64,000 nucleotides of DNA from JADJPO01 sp963825645 (lineage in GTDB: Bacteria; Actinomycetota; Actinomycetes; Actinomycetales; Kineosporiaceae): NCBI GenBank assembly GCA_963825645.1, contig CAWGTT010000005.1, forward strand, positions 1-64,000. The letters run 5' to 3'. The position numbers were made by a program, and so were the translations under genes. Under the pieces are notes generated by a model. It did no database searches. It was not told the origin of the DNA and saw nothing but the letters and a program-made list of their open reading frames with translations. This document shows positions 30,841 through 38,509 of the stretch, in pieces; position 1 is the stretch's first letter, and each line of letters begins with the position of its first letter.

Positions 30841-31878
30841 TCAGCAGGCGCTCGCCGCCACCCAGCGCCTCAGCACGTCTGCCGCCTGGCCGCTGTCGAC
30901 CGCGTCAGCCGCCACATCAAGAGCCGCCGCCATCCTCGCGGTCAGCGGCGCCGTGGCGCCGCTCTCCACCGCGTCGGCGGCGACGACCGCCGCGGCCGCG
31001 TTGAGCAGCACCGCGTCCCGAACCGGACCCTTCTCGCCGTCCAGCACAGCGCGCACCACCGCCGCGTTGTACGCCGGGTCGCCGCCGGTCAGGTCGGACA
31101 GCTCCGCTCGGGCCAGGCCGAGGTCGACCGCGTCGAGGCGCTCCCGGGTGACCTGTCCGGCGGCCACCTGCCACACCTGGGACGGCGCGGCGGTGGACAG
31201 CTCGTCGAGCCCGTCCTCACCGACGAACACCAGGGCGCTGGTCCCTCGCTCGGCGAGCACCCCGGCCAGGATCGGGGCCATCCGGATGTCGGCGACGCCG
31301 ACCGCCGCGGCAGCGGGCTGAGCCGGGTTGGTGAGCGGCCCGAGAACGTTGAACACGGTCGGGACCCCCAGCTCGCGCCGGGTCGGCCCGGCGTGCCGGA
31401 AGGCGGGGTGGAAGACCTGGGCGAAGCAGAAGGTGATGCCCACCTCGGTGGCGAGCTCGGCGACCCGGTCCGGCGACAGGTCGAGGCGGACCCCGAGGGC
31501 CTCGAGCACGTCAGCGGCCCCGGACGCCGAGGACGCGGCGCGGTTGCCGTGCTTGACCACCCGGCGTCCGGTACCTGCCACGACCAGAGCGGCCATGGTG
31601 GAGATATTCACCGTGTGACGTTGGTCGCCCCCCGTCCCGACCACGTCGACGCTCGGGCCCGGCACCTCGATCCGCACTGCGTGCGCCACCATGGTCTCGA
31701 CCAGGCCGGCGACCTCTTCGACCGTTTCACCCTTGGCCCGCAGGGCCACCAGGAAGGCGGCCAGCTGCGCCGACGTGGCCGCGCCGGTCATCACCTGGTC
31801 CATGGCCCAGGATGTGTCGACGCGGCTCAGGTCCCCCCGCCTGAGGAGGGTGGTCAGCAGACCGGCCCAGCTGGGCAT
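30841..31878 (-). CDS. trpD: anthranilate phosphoribosyltransferase
   Basis: This enzyme transfers phosphoribose from PRPP to anthranilate in tryptophan biosynthesis, in the cytoplasm. Signatures are VDVVGTGGDQRHTVNIST (PRPP pyrophosphate loop), VVKHGNRAASSASGAADVLEALG, FCFAQVFHPAFRHAGPTRRELG and FNVLGPLTNPAQP, with EDGLDEL near the C-terminal third. The product is 345 residues, the usual length. ATG at 31878 overlaps the stop of the lone receiver gene (ATGA), so it is translated coupled to it. Other trp genes are not in the window, as in M. tuberculosis, where trpD also lies next to ctaE. Confidence 0.95.
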   Translation of the reverse strand: MPSWAGLLTTLLRRGDLSRVDTSWAMDQVMTGAATSAQLAAFLVALRAKGETVEEVAGLVETMVAHAVRIEVPGPSVDVVGTGGDQRHTVNISTMAALVVAGTGRRVVKHGNRAASSASGAADVLEALGVRLDLSPDRVAELATEVGITFCFAQVFHPAFRHAGPTRRELGVPTVFNVLGPLTNPAQPAAAAVGVADIRMAPILAGVLAERGTSALVFVGEDGLDELSTAAPSQVWQVAAGQVTRERLDAVDLGLARAELSDLTGGDPAYNAAVVRAVLDGEKGPVRDAVLLNAAAAVVAADAVESGATAPLTARMAAALDVAADAVDSGQAADVLRRWVAASAC

Positions 31879-32276
31879 CAGGCGGTGGCCAGGCGACGAC
31901 GAGCCAGATCGGCCACCGCCTCGGCGACCGCGACCGGGTCGAGGGGATGGGGGACCGCCTGATCGGCGCGCGACCAGGTCGCGAGCCAGGCGTCCTGCGG
32001 ACGGCCGGTGAGCACGAGGATCGGCGGGCACTCGTAGATCTCGTCCTTGAGTTGCTTGCACAGTCCCATCCCACCGGCCGGGACCGCTTCACCGTCCAGG
32101 ATCAGCAGGTCGAGACCGCCGCCGTCCACGGCCTCGATCACCGCAGCCGGCGTGGCGCACTCGGTCCAGGTCACCGGCGGCAGGTCGGCCGCCGGGCGGC
32201 GACCCACCGCCAGCCGGACCGCCTCACGGGTGTCGACGTCGTCGCTGTACAGCAGGACCGACAGGCTGGTCGTCAT
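31878..32276 (-). CDS. stand-alone response-regulator receiver-like protein
   Basis: This 132-residue protein has only a receiver-like domain. The N-terminal acidic pair is in LLYSDDVDTREA, the phospho-acceptor candidate Asp in LDLLILDGEAVPAGG, and Thr in PPILVLTGRPQD. The conserved Lys is absent (AVPHPLDP), so phosphorylation signalling may be altered. No output domain follows. ATG at 32276 has GGGAGAG upstream. The stop overlaps trpD by 4 bp. It lies opposite ctaE, with a G-quadruplex motif in the 202-bp divergent region. A role in respiratory or tryptophan control is speculative. Confidence 0.78.
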   Translation of the reverse strand: MTTSLSVLLYSDDVDTREAVRLAVGRRPAADLPPVTWTECATPAAVIEAVDGGGLDLLILDGEAVPAGGMGLCKQLKDEIYECPPILVLTGRPQDAWLATWSRADQAVPHPLDPVAVAEAVADLARRRLATA

Positions 32277-32298
32277 CGGTGCTCTCCCGGCTGGGTCT

Positions 32299-32323
32299 GG
32301 GCGGGTGGGGCGGGTGGGGCGGG
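32299..32323 (+). promoter_or_regulatory. G-quadruplex-forming 9-bp repeat between trpD-side and ctaE promoters
   Basis: Six runs of three or four guanines separated by single bases (GGG-C-GGG-T-GGGG-C-GGG-T-GGGG-C-GGG) form a CGGGTGGGG tandem repeat. One-base loops favour a very stable parallel quadruplex. It lies 23-47 bp upstream of the receiver/trpD start, where the plus strand is the template, and about 155 bp upstream of ctaE. Confidence 0.7.
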
Positions 32324-32478
32324 TGCAGTCTGGGCGAGGCTGGGGTGATGCCCGAGGGCGCTCGGCATGGTACCGCTGCCACCGTCTGACGCACGGGGGA
32401 GACTGCTCACGGACGTCCGACGCGCCAGATCCCCTACCCCCCTTCGGCCGAGCGAGCCGATAGGGCAAGATTGCCACC

Positions 32479-33153
32479 GTGGCGACCGCATCCGTAGTAG
32501 ACAGCGTCCCCGGTGCCGGGCCCTCCGGCCCGGTCTCGGTCAATCGGCCGAACATGATCCAGGTCGGCACCATCGTGTGGCTGGCCAGTGAGCTGATGTT
32601 CTTCGCGGGACTGTTCGCGATGTACTTCACCCTGCGTTCGGTACTGCCGATCGAGTGGGCGCAGGAGACGCAGAAGCTCAACATCCCGTTCTCCACGGCG
32701 AACACGATCAACCTGGTGCTCAGCTCGGTGTGGTGCCAGATGGGCGTCTTCGCCGCCGAGCGTTACCAGGTCAGTGCGCGCGGTTCCTGGTGGACGCCGT
32801 GGACCCGGCAGGACGGGTGGAAGAACTGGGGCATGCGCGAGTGGTACGTCCTGACCTACGTCGCCGGCTCCGTGTTCGTCGCCGGACAGATCTACGAGTA
32901 CGCACACCTGATTCAGGAGGGAGTCAGCCTGTCCTCCAGCGGCTACGGATCGGTGTTCTACATGACCACCGGCTTCCACGGCATGCACGTGACCGGTGGG
33001 CTGATCGCCTTCCTGCTGATCATCGCGCGCAGCTTCATGGTGCGCCGATATGGGCATACCGAGGCCACCGGCGCCATCGTCACCTCGTACTACTGGCATT
33101 TCGTCGACGTGGTCTGGATCGGCCTGTTCTTCGTGATCTATGTCCTCCAGTAG
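32479..33153 (+). CDS. ctaE: cytochrome c oxidase subunit III
   Basis: This is subunit III of the aa3-type terminal oxidase in the cytoplasmic membrane, 224 residues with five membrane segments as in actinobacteria. Typical motifs include WLASELMFFAGLFAMYF, FYMTTGFHGMHVTGGL and SYYWHFVDVVWIGLFF. It heads the ctaE-qcrC-qcrA-qcrB operon, whose products join subunits I and II into the bcc-aa3 supercomplex. The start is GTG at 32479; CAAGAT lies 7 nt upstream and no Shine-Dalgarno is seen, so a leaderless start is possible. Confidence 0.95.
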   Translation: MATASVVDSVPGAGPSGPVSVNRPNMIQVGTIVWLASELMFFAGLFAMYFTLRSVLPIEWAQETQKLNIPFSTANTINLVLSSVWCQMGVFAAERYQVSARGSWWTPWTRQDGWKNWGMREWYVLTYVAGSVFVAGQIYEYAHLIQEGVSLSSSGYGSVFYMTTGFHGMHVTGGLIAFLLIIARSFMVRRYGHTEATGAIVTSYYWHFVDVVWIGLFFVIYVLQ

Positions 33154-33198
33154 CCCTGCCAAGCCCACCAGTCTGCCCGCCCGACCAGGAGAAACAAC

Positions 33199-33981
33199 GT
33201 GAGTGCACTCGCAGCCCGACGGCGACACCCGCTGGCGACGGCCGCACTGGTGATGATCGGCCTGTTCGTCATCGGCTTGCTCTACGCGGCGGTAACCCCC
33301 GGTCGAGCCAGCGCCGCAGCCGCCTCCGAGGACGACGTGGCCGCCGGAAAGGCGCTCTTCCTGGCCAACTGCTCCACCTGCCACGGACTGAACGCCGAGG
33401 GACGGCGCAACGCACCGTCCCTGATCGGCGTCGGGGCCGCCGCGGTCGACTTCCAGGTCGGCACCGGCCGGATGCCGATGCAGGCGACCGGGCCGCAGGC
33501 GCGGAAGGGCGAAGTTCGGTTCACCGACGAGGAGACCAAGCAGATGGCGGCGTACGTCGCCTCGCTCGGCCCGGGTCCGGCGATCCCCACTGCCGAACAG
33601 GTGGACCCGGCGCAGGGCAACGCCTCGACCGGTGCGCTGATCTACCGTACGAACTGCGCGATGTGCCATAACTTCTCCGCCAAGGGTGGAGCGCTGACCC
33701 GCGGCAAGTACGCCCCGGCGTTGACCGGGGTCACCCCGGAGCACATCTACGAGGCGATGGTGACCGGCCCCCAGTCGATGCCGGTGTTCACCAACCAGAC
33801 GATCAACGAAGAGAACAAGCGCGACATCATCGCCTACCTCAAGACGATCGAGGAGGCGCCGTCTCCGGGCGGTCTGAGCCTCGGCTCGCTGGGGCCGGTC
33901 GCCGAGGGCCTGGTGGCCTGGCTGCTCGGACTCGGACTCCTTGTCGGCTGCGCGGTGTGGTTGGGAGCGAAGGCGTCATGA
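33199..33981 (+). CDS. qcrC: di-heme cytochrome c subunit of the bcc complex
   Basis: This 260-residue membrane-anchored di-heme cytochrome cc carries electrons from the cytochrome bc1-type core directly to the aa3 oxidase, in place of a soluble cytochrome c. An N-terminal membrane segment (LVMIGLFVIGLLYAAV) precedes two CxxCH heme sites, NCSTCHGLN and NCAMCHNFS, with axial Met candidates at GRMPMQ and QSMPVF. A C-terminal membrane segment follows. GTG at 33199 has AGGAG upstream. It overlaps qcrA by 4 bp. Confidence 0.95.
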   Translation: MSALAARRRHPLATAALVMIGLFVIGLLYAAVTPGRASAAAASEDDVAAGKALFLANCSTCHGLNAEGRRNAPSLIGVGAAAVDFQVGTGRMPMQATGPQARKGEVRFTDEETKQMAAYVASLGPGPAIPTAEQVDPAQGNASTGALIYRTNCAMCHNFSAKGGALTRGKYAPALTGVTPEHIYEAMVTGPQSMPVFTNQTINEENKRDIIAYLKTIEEAPSPGGLSLGSLGPVAEGLVAWLLGLGLLVGCAVWLGAKAS

Positions 33982-35021
33982 CTGAGAGCAACGTCCCGGC
34001 GACCGTCGGGAAGGCCGATGGGTCAGCCGAGCTGACCCCCCTGCCGGAGCGGTTCGACAACCCCGGGCTGCCGGCGCACCGGCACAGGATGACTGACATC
34101 GACCCGGCGGCTGCCAAGCGGGCCGAGCGTCAGGTGGTGACTCTGTTCGGGATCTCGGCCTTCGGCACCCTGCTGGCGCTGGTCAGCTACTTCGCCGTCC
34201 AGCTGGACCAAGAGCAGCCGCTGAACACCTACCTCGGCGACGTCAAGCTGTCCAACGCCCTGATCGGTATCGGCATCTTCCTCGCCCTGTTCGGCATCGG
34301 CACCGGCGCGGTGCACTGGGCCAAGACCCTGATGCCGGACGACGAGCAAGTCGAGGAGCGTCACGACCTACGAGGCAGCGACGAGGACCGGGACGCTGCG
34401 GTCGGCATCCTCAAGGAGGGTGCCGCCGAAACGGGCCTGGGCCGCCGTCCGCTGATCCGCAACTCCCTGATCGGCGCCATGGCCCTGGCCCCGCTTCCGG
34501 CGGTGGTGTTCTTGCGCGACCTCGGGCCGCTCCCCCAGTCCAAGCTCTCCGAGACCATCTGGGAAGAGGGCACTGCACTGGTCAAGGACCCCGAGGGCGG
34601 CCGGATCAAGGCTGCCGACCTCGTGCAGGGCACGGTGGTGCACGTGGTTCCGGAGACCCTGAAGGAAGACGCCCCGGGCTACCTCGACGAGAAGGCCAAA
34701 GCAGCGGTCCTGCTCATCCGGATCGACCCCGACGAGCTGGCCGAGGAGTCCAAGCCAGGGGCCTACGACGGCATCGTCGCCTACTCCAAGATCTGCACCC
34801 ACATGGGCTGCCCGGTCGCTCTGTACGAGCAGCAGACCCAACATCTGCTCTGCCCGTGCCATCAGTCCACGTTCGACATCACCCAAGCCTGCAAGGTCAT
34901 CTTCGGTCCGGCCAAGAGGCCGTTGCCACAACTACCGATTACCGTTGACGACGAGGGATACCTGGTCGCCAAGAGCGGCTTCAGAGAGGCCGTCGGGCCA
35001 AGCTTCTGGGAGCGCGGATGA
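33978..35021 (+). CDS. qcrA: Rieske iron-sulfur subunit of the bcc complex
   Basis: This 347-residue Rieske protein has three membrane segments, as in actinobacterial QcrA. The [2Fe-2S] ligands are in CTHMGCP and CPCHQSTFD (two Cys, two His). The N-terminus is an extended acidic region. ATG at 33978 overlaps the qcrC stop (ATGA), and its own stop overlaps the qcrB start in the same way, so the three subunits are translationally coupled. It passes electrons from menaquinol to the cytochrome cc subunit. Confidence 0.95.
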   Translation: MTESNVPATVGKADGSAELTPLPERFDNPGLPAHRHRMTDIDPAAAKRAERQVVTLFGISAFGTLLALVSYFAVQLDQEQPLNTYLGDVKLSNALIGIGIFLALFGIGTGAVHWAKTLMPDDEQVEERHDLRGSDEDRDAAVGILKEGAAETGLGRRPLIRNSLIGAMALAPLPAVVFLRDLGPLPQSKLSETIWEEGTALVKDPEGGRIKAADLVQGTVVHVVPETLKEDAPGYLDEKAKAAVLLIRIDPDELAEESKPGAYDGIVAYSKICTHMGCPVALYEQQTQHLLCPCHQSTFDITQACKVIFGPAKRPLPQLPITVDDEGYLVAKSGFREAVGPSFWERG

Positions 35022-36715
35022 GTACGACGACGACGCAGAAGGCCGCCGCCGGGCTGGGCAACTGGAGCGACGAGCGACTCGGTGCCAGCAAGGGCGTGCG
35101 GTTTCTCGCCCGGAAGATCTTCCCCGACCACTGGTCGTTCATGCTCGGTGAGATCGCTCTGTACAGCTTCATCATCCTGTTGCTGAGTGGCACGTTCCTG
35201 ACCTTCTTCTACATACCCAGCGCCGGTCACACCACCTACGAGGGCATGTACGCCCCGCTCGCCGGCCAGCAGGTCTCGGAGGCCTACGCCTCGACGGTGC
35301 GGTTGTCGTTCGACATCCGCGGCGGCCTGCTGATGCGCCAGGTACACCACTGGTCGGCGTTGCTCTTCGTCATCGCGATGACGGTGCACATGCTGCGGGT
35401 GTTCTTCACGGGTGCCTTCCGTAAGCCACGCGAGCTCAACTGGCTGATCGGCTGCATTCTGCTGGTGCTCGGCATCATCGAGGGCTTCGCGGGCTACTCC
35501 CTGCCCGACGACCTGCTCTCCGGCACCGGTATCCGGATCGCCTCGAGCATCATCCTCGCCATCCCGGTGGTCGGTTCCTACCTGAGCTTCTTCCTGTTCG
35601 GCGGCGAGTTCCCCGGGGAGTGGCTGATCCCGAGGCTCTACACCATCCACGTGTTGCTGCTACCGGCCATCTTCCTGGCCCTGATCGGCGCCCACCTCGT
35701 CATGCTGGTGGTCCAGAAGCACACCCAGTACCCCGGACCTGGCCGCACTAACAAGAACGTCGTCGGCTACCCGCTCTACCCGGTCTACGTCGCCAAGGCC
35801 GGTGGCTTCTTCTTCATCGTGTTCGGCATCATCACCCTGATGTCGGCCTTGATCACGATCAACCCCATCTGGGCGTACGGCGGGTACGATCCGTCCCCTG
35901 TCACAGCGGGGTCCCAACCCGACTGGTACATGGGTTGGCTCGACGGGTTCGTCCGGCTCACCCCGGGCTTCACCGAGTTCACGGCGCTCGGCTTCACCTT
36001 CTCCTTCAACATCCTGCTGCCGGCGTTGATCCTGCCCGGCCTGATGACGATCCCGTGGTTCGCCTACCCGTGGATCGAACAGTGGGTCACCGGGGACCGT
36101 CGCGAACACCACCTGCTCGACCGCCCGCGTAACGCCCCCACCCGCACCGCTCTCGGCACGATGGCACTGACCTTCTACACAATCGGCTGGATCAGCGGCG
36201 GCAACGACATCATCGCGGTCAAGCTGCAGCTGTCGATCAACGACATCACCAACACCCTGCGCCTGTTGCTGATCGTGCTGCCACCGCTGGTCTTCATCAT
36301 CACCAAGCGAATCTGCCTGGGCCTGCAGCGCCGGGATCGGGAGAAGGTGCTGCACGGTCGCGAGACCGGCACCGTGGTGCGGACGGCATCCGGCGAGCTC
36401 TTCGAGGTGCACGAGCCTCTCGACGCTCACACTCGGTGGACGCTCGTTCAGCATGAGACGTTCGAGCCGGTCGGCGAGCTGCCTACCGAGGACGCCAACG
36501 GCGTCCGGCGGCCCGGAGGTGCGCTGAGCGGGTTGCGTAAGCGGATCTCGAACTTCTACTACGAGGACCGCGTCGCTCCGGTCACGCCCGCCGAGCTGGA
36601 AGCGGCGCACCACGAGCACGGCGGCCACGATGAGCATGCCGACCACGACGTGCCGGCCTTGGATGAACAGCGCGGCCACGGCCACGCCTCTGTCGGCGGG
36701 GGTCAAGGCAGCTGA
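35018..36715 (+). CDS. qcrB: cytochrome b subunit of the bcc complex
   Basis: This 565-residue cytochrome b forms the menaquinol oxidation and reduction sites. Heme-ligating His residues lie in RQVHHWSALLFVIAMTVHML and around RLYTIHVLLLP/IGAHLVMLVVQKH. The quinol-site motif appears as PDWYMGWLDG, the actinobacterial form of the PEWY loop. The C-terminal extension is hydrophilic and His-rich (HHEHGGHDEHADHD). It is the last gene of the operon and is followed by a perfect inverted repeat acting as a likely terminator. QcrB is the target of the Q203-type inhibitors in mycobacteria. Confidence 0.95.
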   Translation: MSTTTTQKAAAGLGNWSDERLGASKGVRFLARKIFPDHWSFMLGEIALYSFIILLLSGTFLTFFYIPSAGHTTYEGMYAPLAGQQVSEAYASTVRLSFDIRGGLLMRQVHHWSALLFVIAMTVHMLRVFFTGAFRKPRELNWLIGCILLVLGIIEGFAGYSLPDDLLSGTGIRIASSIILAIPVVGSYLSFFLFGGEFPGEWLIPRLYTIHVLLLPAIFLALIGAHLVMLVVQKHTQYPGPGRTNKNVVGYPLYPVYVAKAGGFFFIVFGIITLMSALITINPIWAYGGYDPSPVTAGSQPDWYMGWLDGFVRLTPGFTEFTALGFTFSFNILLPALILPGLMTIPWFAYPWIEQWVTGDRREHHLLDRPRNAPTRTALGTMALTFYTIGWISGGNDIIAVKLQLSINDITNTLRLLLIVLPPLVFIITKRICLGLQRRDREKVLHGRETGTVVRTASGELFEVHEPLDAHTRWTLVQHETFEPVGELPTEDANGVRRPGGALSGLRKRISNFYYEDRVAPVTPAELEAAHHEHGGHDEHADHDVPALDEQRGHGHASVGGGQGS

Positions 36716-36761
36716 GTCGGCGCCGTCCGGCGATGACGGACTGACGGGCTGACGGACGGTG

Positions 36762-36798
36762 CGCTGAGCCGGACAAGGAGTCGTCGTCCGGCTCAGTG
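36762..36798. terminator. bidirectional hairpin terminator between qcrB and the L,D-transpeptidase gene
   Basis: TGAGCCGGAC (36765-36774) and GTCCGGCTCA (36786-36795) form a perfect 10-bp stem that can extend by about three pairs outward, with an 11-nt loop. It lies between two convergent stops. There is no U tract, as usual for GC-rich actinobacteria. Confidence 0.7.
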
Positions 36799-36831
36799 GG
36801 AGGTACCGGATCCCCCGGCCGGCTTCTGCAG

Positions 36832-38052
36832 TCAGCCTCCTGCGACGTACCTCGCGAACGGCATGTTCCAGTCGGTGTATCCGTTGCCCCACTCCAGCTC
36901 CCTGGAGCCACCGGTGAACACCACCACGTCACCGATTCGGGTGTTGTCGTAGAGCCACTTCGCGTTGGCCGTACTCATGCCGGTGCACCCGTGGCTGACG
37001 TTGGACCGCCCCTGGGAACCGACGGACCAGGGCGCGGCGTGCAGGTACTCCCCGCTCCAGGTGAGCCGCATCGCCCACTTCACGAGCAGGTTGTAGTACT
37101 CAGGGTCCTTGGGGTCGGTCCCGGTGCTGGCCGCGTCCATCTGGACGTCGGACTGACGGTCCATGACCACCTTGATCCCGTTGCGGGTCGCGAATCCGGG
37201 CTTGCCCGTGGTCACCGGGATGGTCCGCACCACCTGGTCACCGCGGCGGACGGTCAGGGTGTGCCGGGCCATGTTCACGGTCATCACCTGCGACCGCGCG
37301 ATCGAGAACGAGGTGGTCACGGTCCGGATCCCCCAGGCACCCTTGGCCAGTTCGGTGCCCGAGGTCGCTGCGCGCACCACCACCTTCGCCCCGGCCGGCC
37401 AGTAGGTCCGGGGCCGCCAGTGTGCCTCCGTGGCGGAGAACCAGCGCCAGCCGCCGTCCACAGCCGGGGTGCTGGTCACGCTCATCGCCGCCTCAGCGGC
37501 GGCCCGGTTCGTCACGGAGCGGGAGAACACCACGATCACCGGCATCCCGACGCCGACATTCCAGTCGTCGCCCGGGATCAGCGTGGTCCGGACCAGGCTG
37601 GCCGCCGCCGCCGTGGCAAACGTCGCGGTGTCACGCACGAGGACGCCGTCCGAGTCCCGAGCGGCGGCCTTCACCATGTACTGGGTGCCTGAGGTCAAAG
37701 GATCGGTGTTGCGCCACGTTCCGGTGGCGTCGACCTCACCGGCCAACGTGGTGCCGTCGGCGTCGACCAGCGAGACCGTGGTGAGCTCGCCGTTCACCAC
37801 GCTGACCGTGACAGGGCGGTCCGCCCGCACCGGCTCACCGGTCGTGGGCGTGATGGCCAGGATCGCCGACGACACGTTCGGACTCGGCGAGGCCGCGGTG
37901 TCCTGCACACCCAGCACGGCCGCCGACGAGCTGGGCTGCCCCGTGCCGGCCCCGGCACCGAAGGAGGTCTGGCACCCGGTCAGTACCGCGGTGCACACCA
38001 TCAGGGCGGCCAGAACGGCCACCCCGGCAGGACCGAACCTGTCGCGCGTCAT
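36832..38052 (-). CDS. L,D-transpeptidase lipoprotein (YkuD domain with Ig-like domains)
   Basis: This 406-residue exported lipoprotein forms 3-3 cross-links in peptidoglycan. The signal ends in the lipobox VLTGCQ. Two Ig-like beta domains (about residues 55-250) precede the YkuD domain, which begins SQVMTVNMARHTLTVRRG. The catalytic motif is YLHAAPWS followed by SHGCTGM, where most homologues have SHGCVN/VRM. It resembles LdtMt2/LppS in layout. ATG at 38052 lies 56 bp downstream of the ctaF stop, so it may be transcribed with the cta genes. Confidence 0.9.
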   Translation of the reverse strand: MTRDRFGPAGVAVLAALMVCTAVLTGCQTSFGAGAGTGQPSSSAAVLGVQDTAASPSPNVSSAILAITPTTGEPVRADRPVTVSVVNGELTTVSLVDADGTTLAGEVDATGTWRNTDPLTSGTQYMVKAAARDSDGVLVRDTATFATAAAASLVRTTLIPGDDWNVGVGMPVIVVFSRSVTNRAAAEAAMSVTSTPAVDGGWRWFSATEAHWRPRTYWPAGAKVVVRAATSGTELAKGAWGIRTVTTSFSIARSQVMTVNMARHTLTVRRGDQVVRTIPVTTGKPGFATRNGIKVVMDRQSDVQMDAASTGTDPKDPEYYNLLVKWAMRLTWSGEYLHAAPWSVGSQGRSNVSHGCTGMSTANAKWLYDNTRIGDVVVFTGGSRELEWGNGYTDWNMPFARYVAGG

Positions 38053-38107
38053 GAGATGAAGACGCCTCTACCGGCGAGCAGGTTGCCTCGGCGGGTCACC
38101 AACCGGA

Positions 38108-38509
38108 TCAGTGGGCGTGCTCCCCTCGGTAGAACTCGAACACCCATCCGACGATCGCGATCGTGCTGACCGCCACACCGATGTAGACCAGCCACCACCC
38201 GGCCGCCAGCCCCATGAACACCATCCCGGCGCCCAAGGCCAACGGCAGCGGCCACCATGACTGCGGTGCGAAGTGACCCAGCTCGCCCGCGTTCTCCCCG
38301 ATCTCCCCGAACACGTCGTCCTCGGGCCGGGCGTCGACGTGCCGCCCGGTGTAGTTGAGATAGAAGGCGATCAGCCCGGAGAGCAGGCCCGTCATGAGCA
38401 GTGCCGGGACGCCGAGAAGCTCCTTCCAGCCCGTCATGAAGCCGTACACGACGCCGGAGAGCACGAAGAACGGCACGCCGAAAGCGAAGATCCTGGTCTC
38501 GACCTTCAT
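38108..38509 (-). CDS. ctaF: cytochrome c oxidase subunit IV
   Basis: This 133-residue membrane protein with about four hydrophobic segments has the length and pattern of actinobacterial CtaF (KVETRIFAFGVPFFVLSG at the start, WWPLPLALGAGMVFMGLA, FEFYRGEHAH at the end). It stabilises the aa3 oxidase within the supercomplex. Its ATG overlaps the ctaD stop by 4 bp, so it is coupled to subunit I. Confidence 0.93.
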   Translation of the reverse strand: MKVETRIFAFGVPFFVLSGVVYGFMTGWKELLGVPALLMTGLLSGLIAFYLNYTGRHVDARPEDDVFGEIGENAGELGHFAPQSWWPLPLALGAGMVFMGLAAGWWLVYIGVAVSTIAIVGWVFEFYRGEHAH

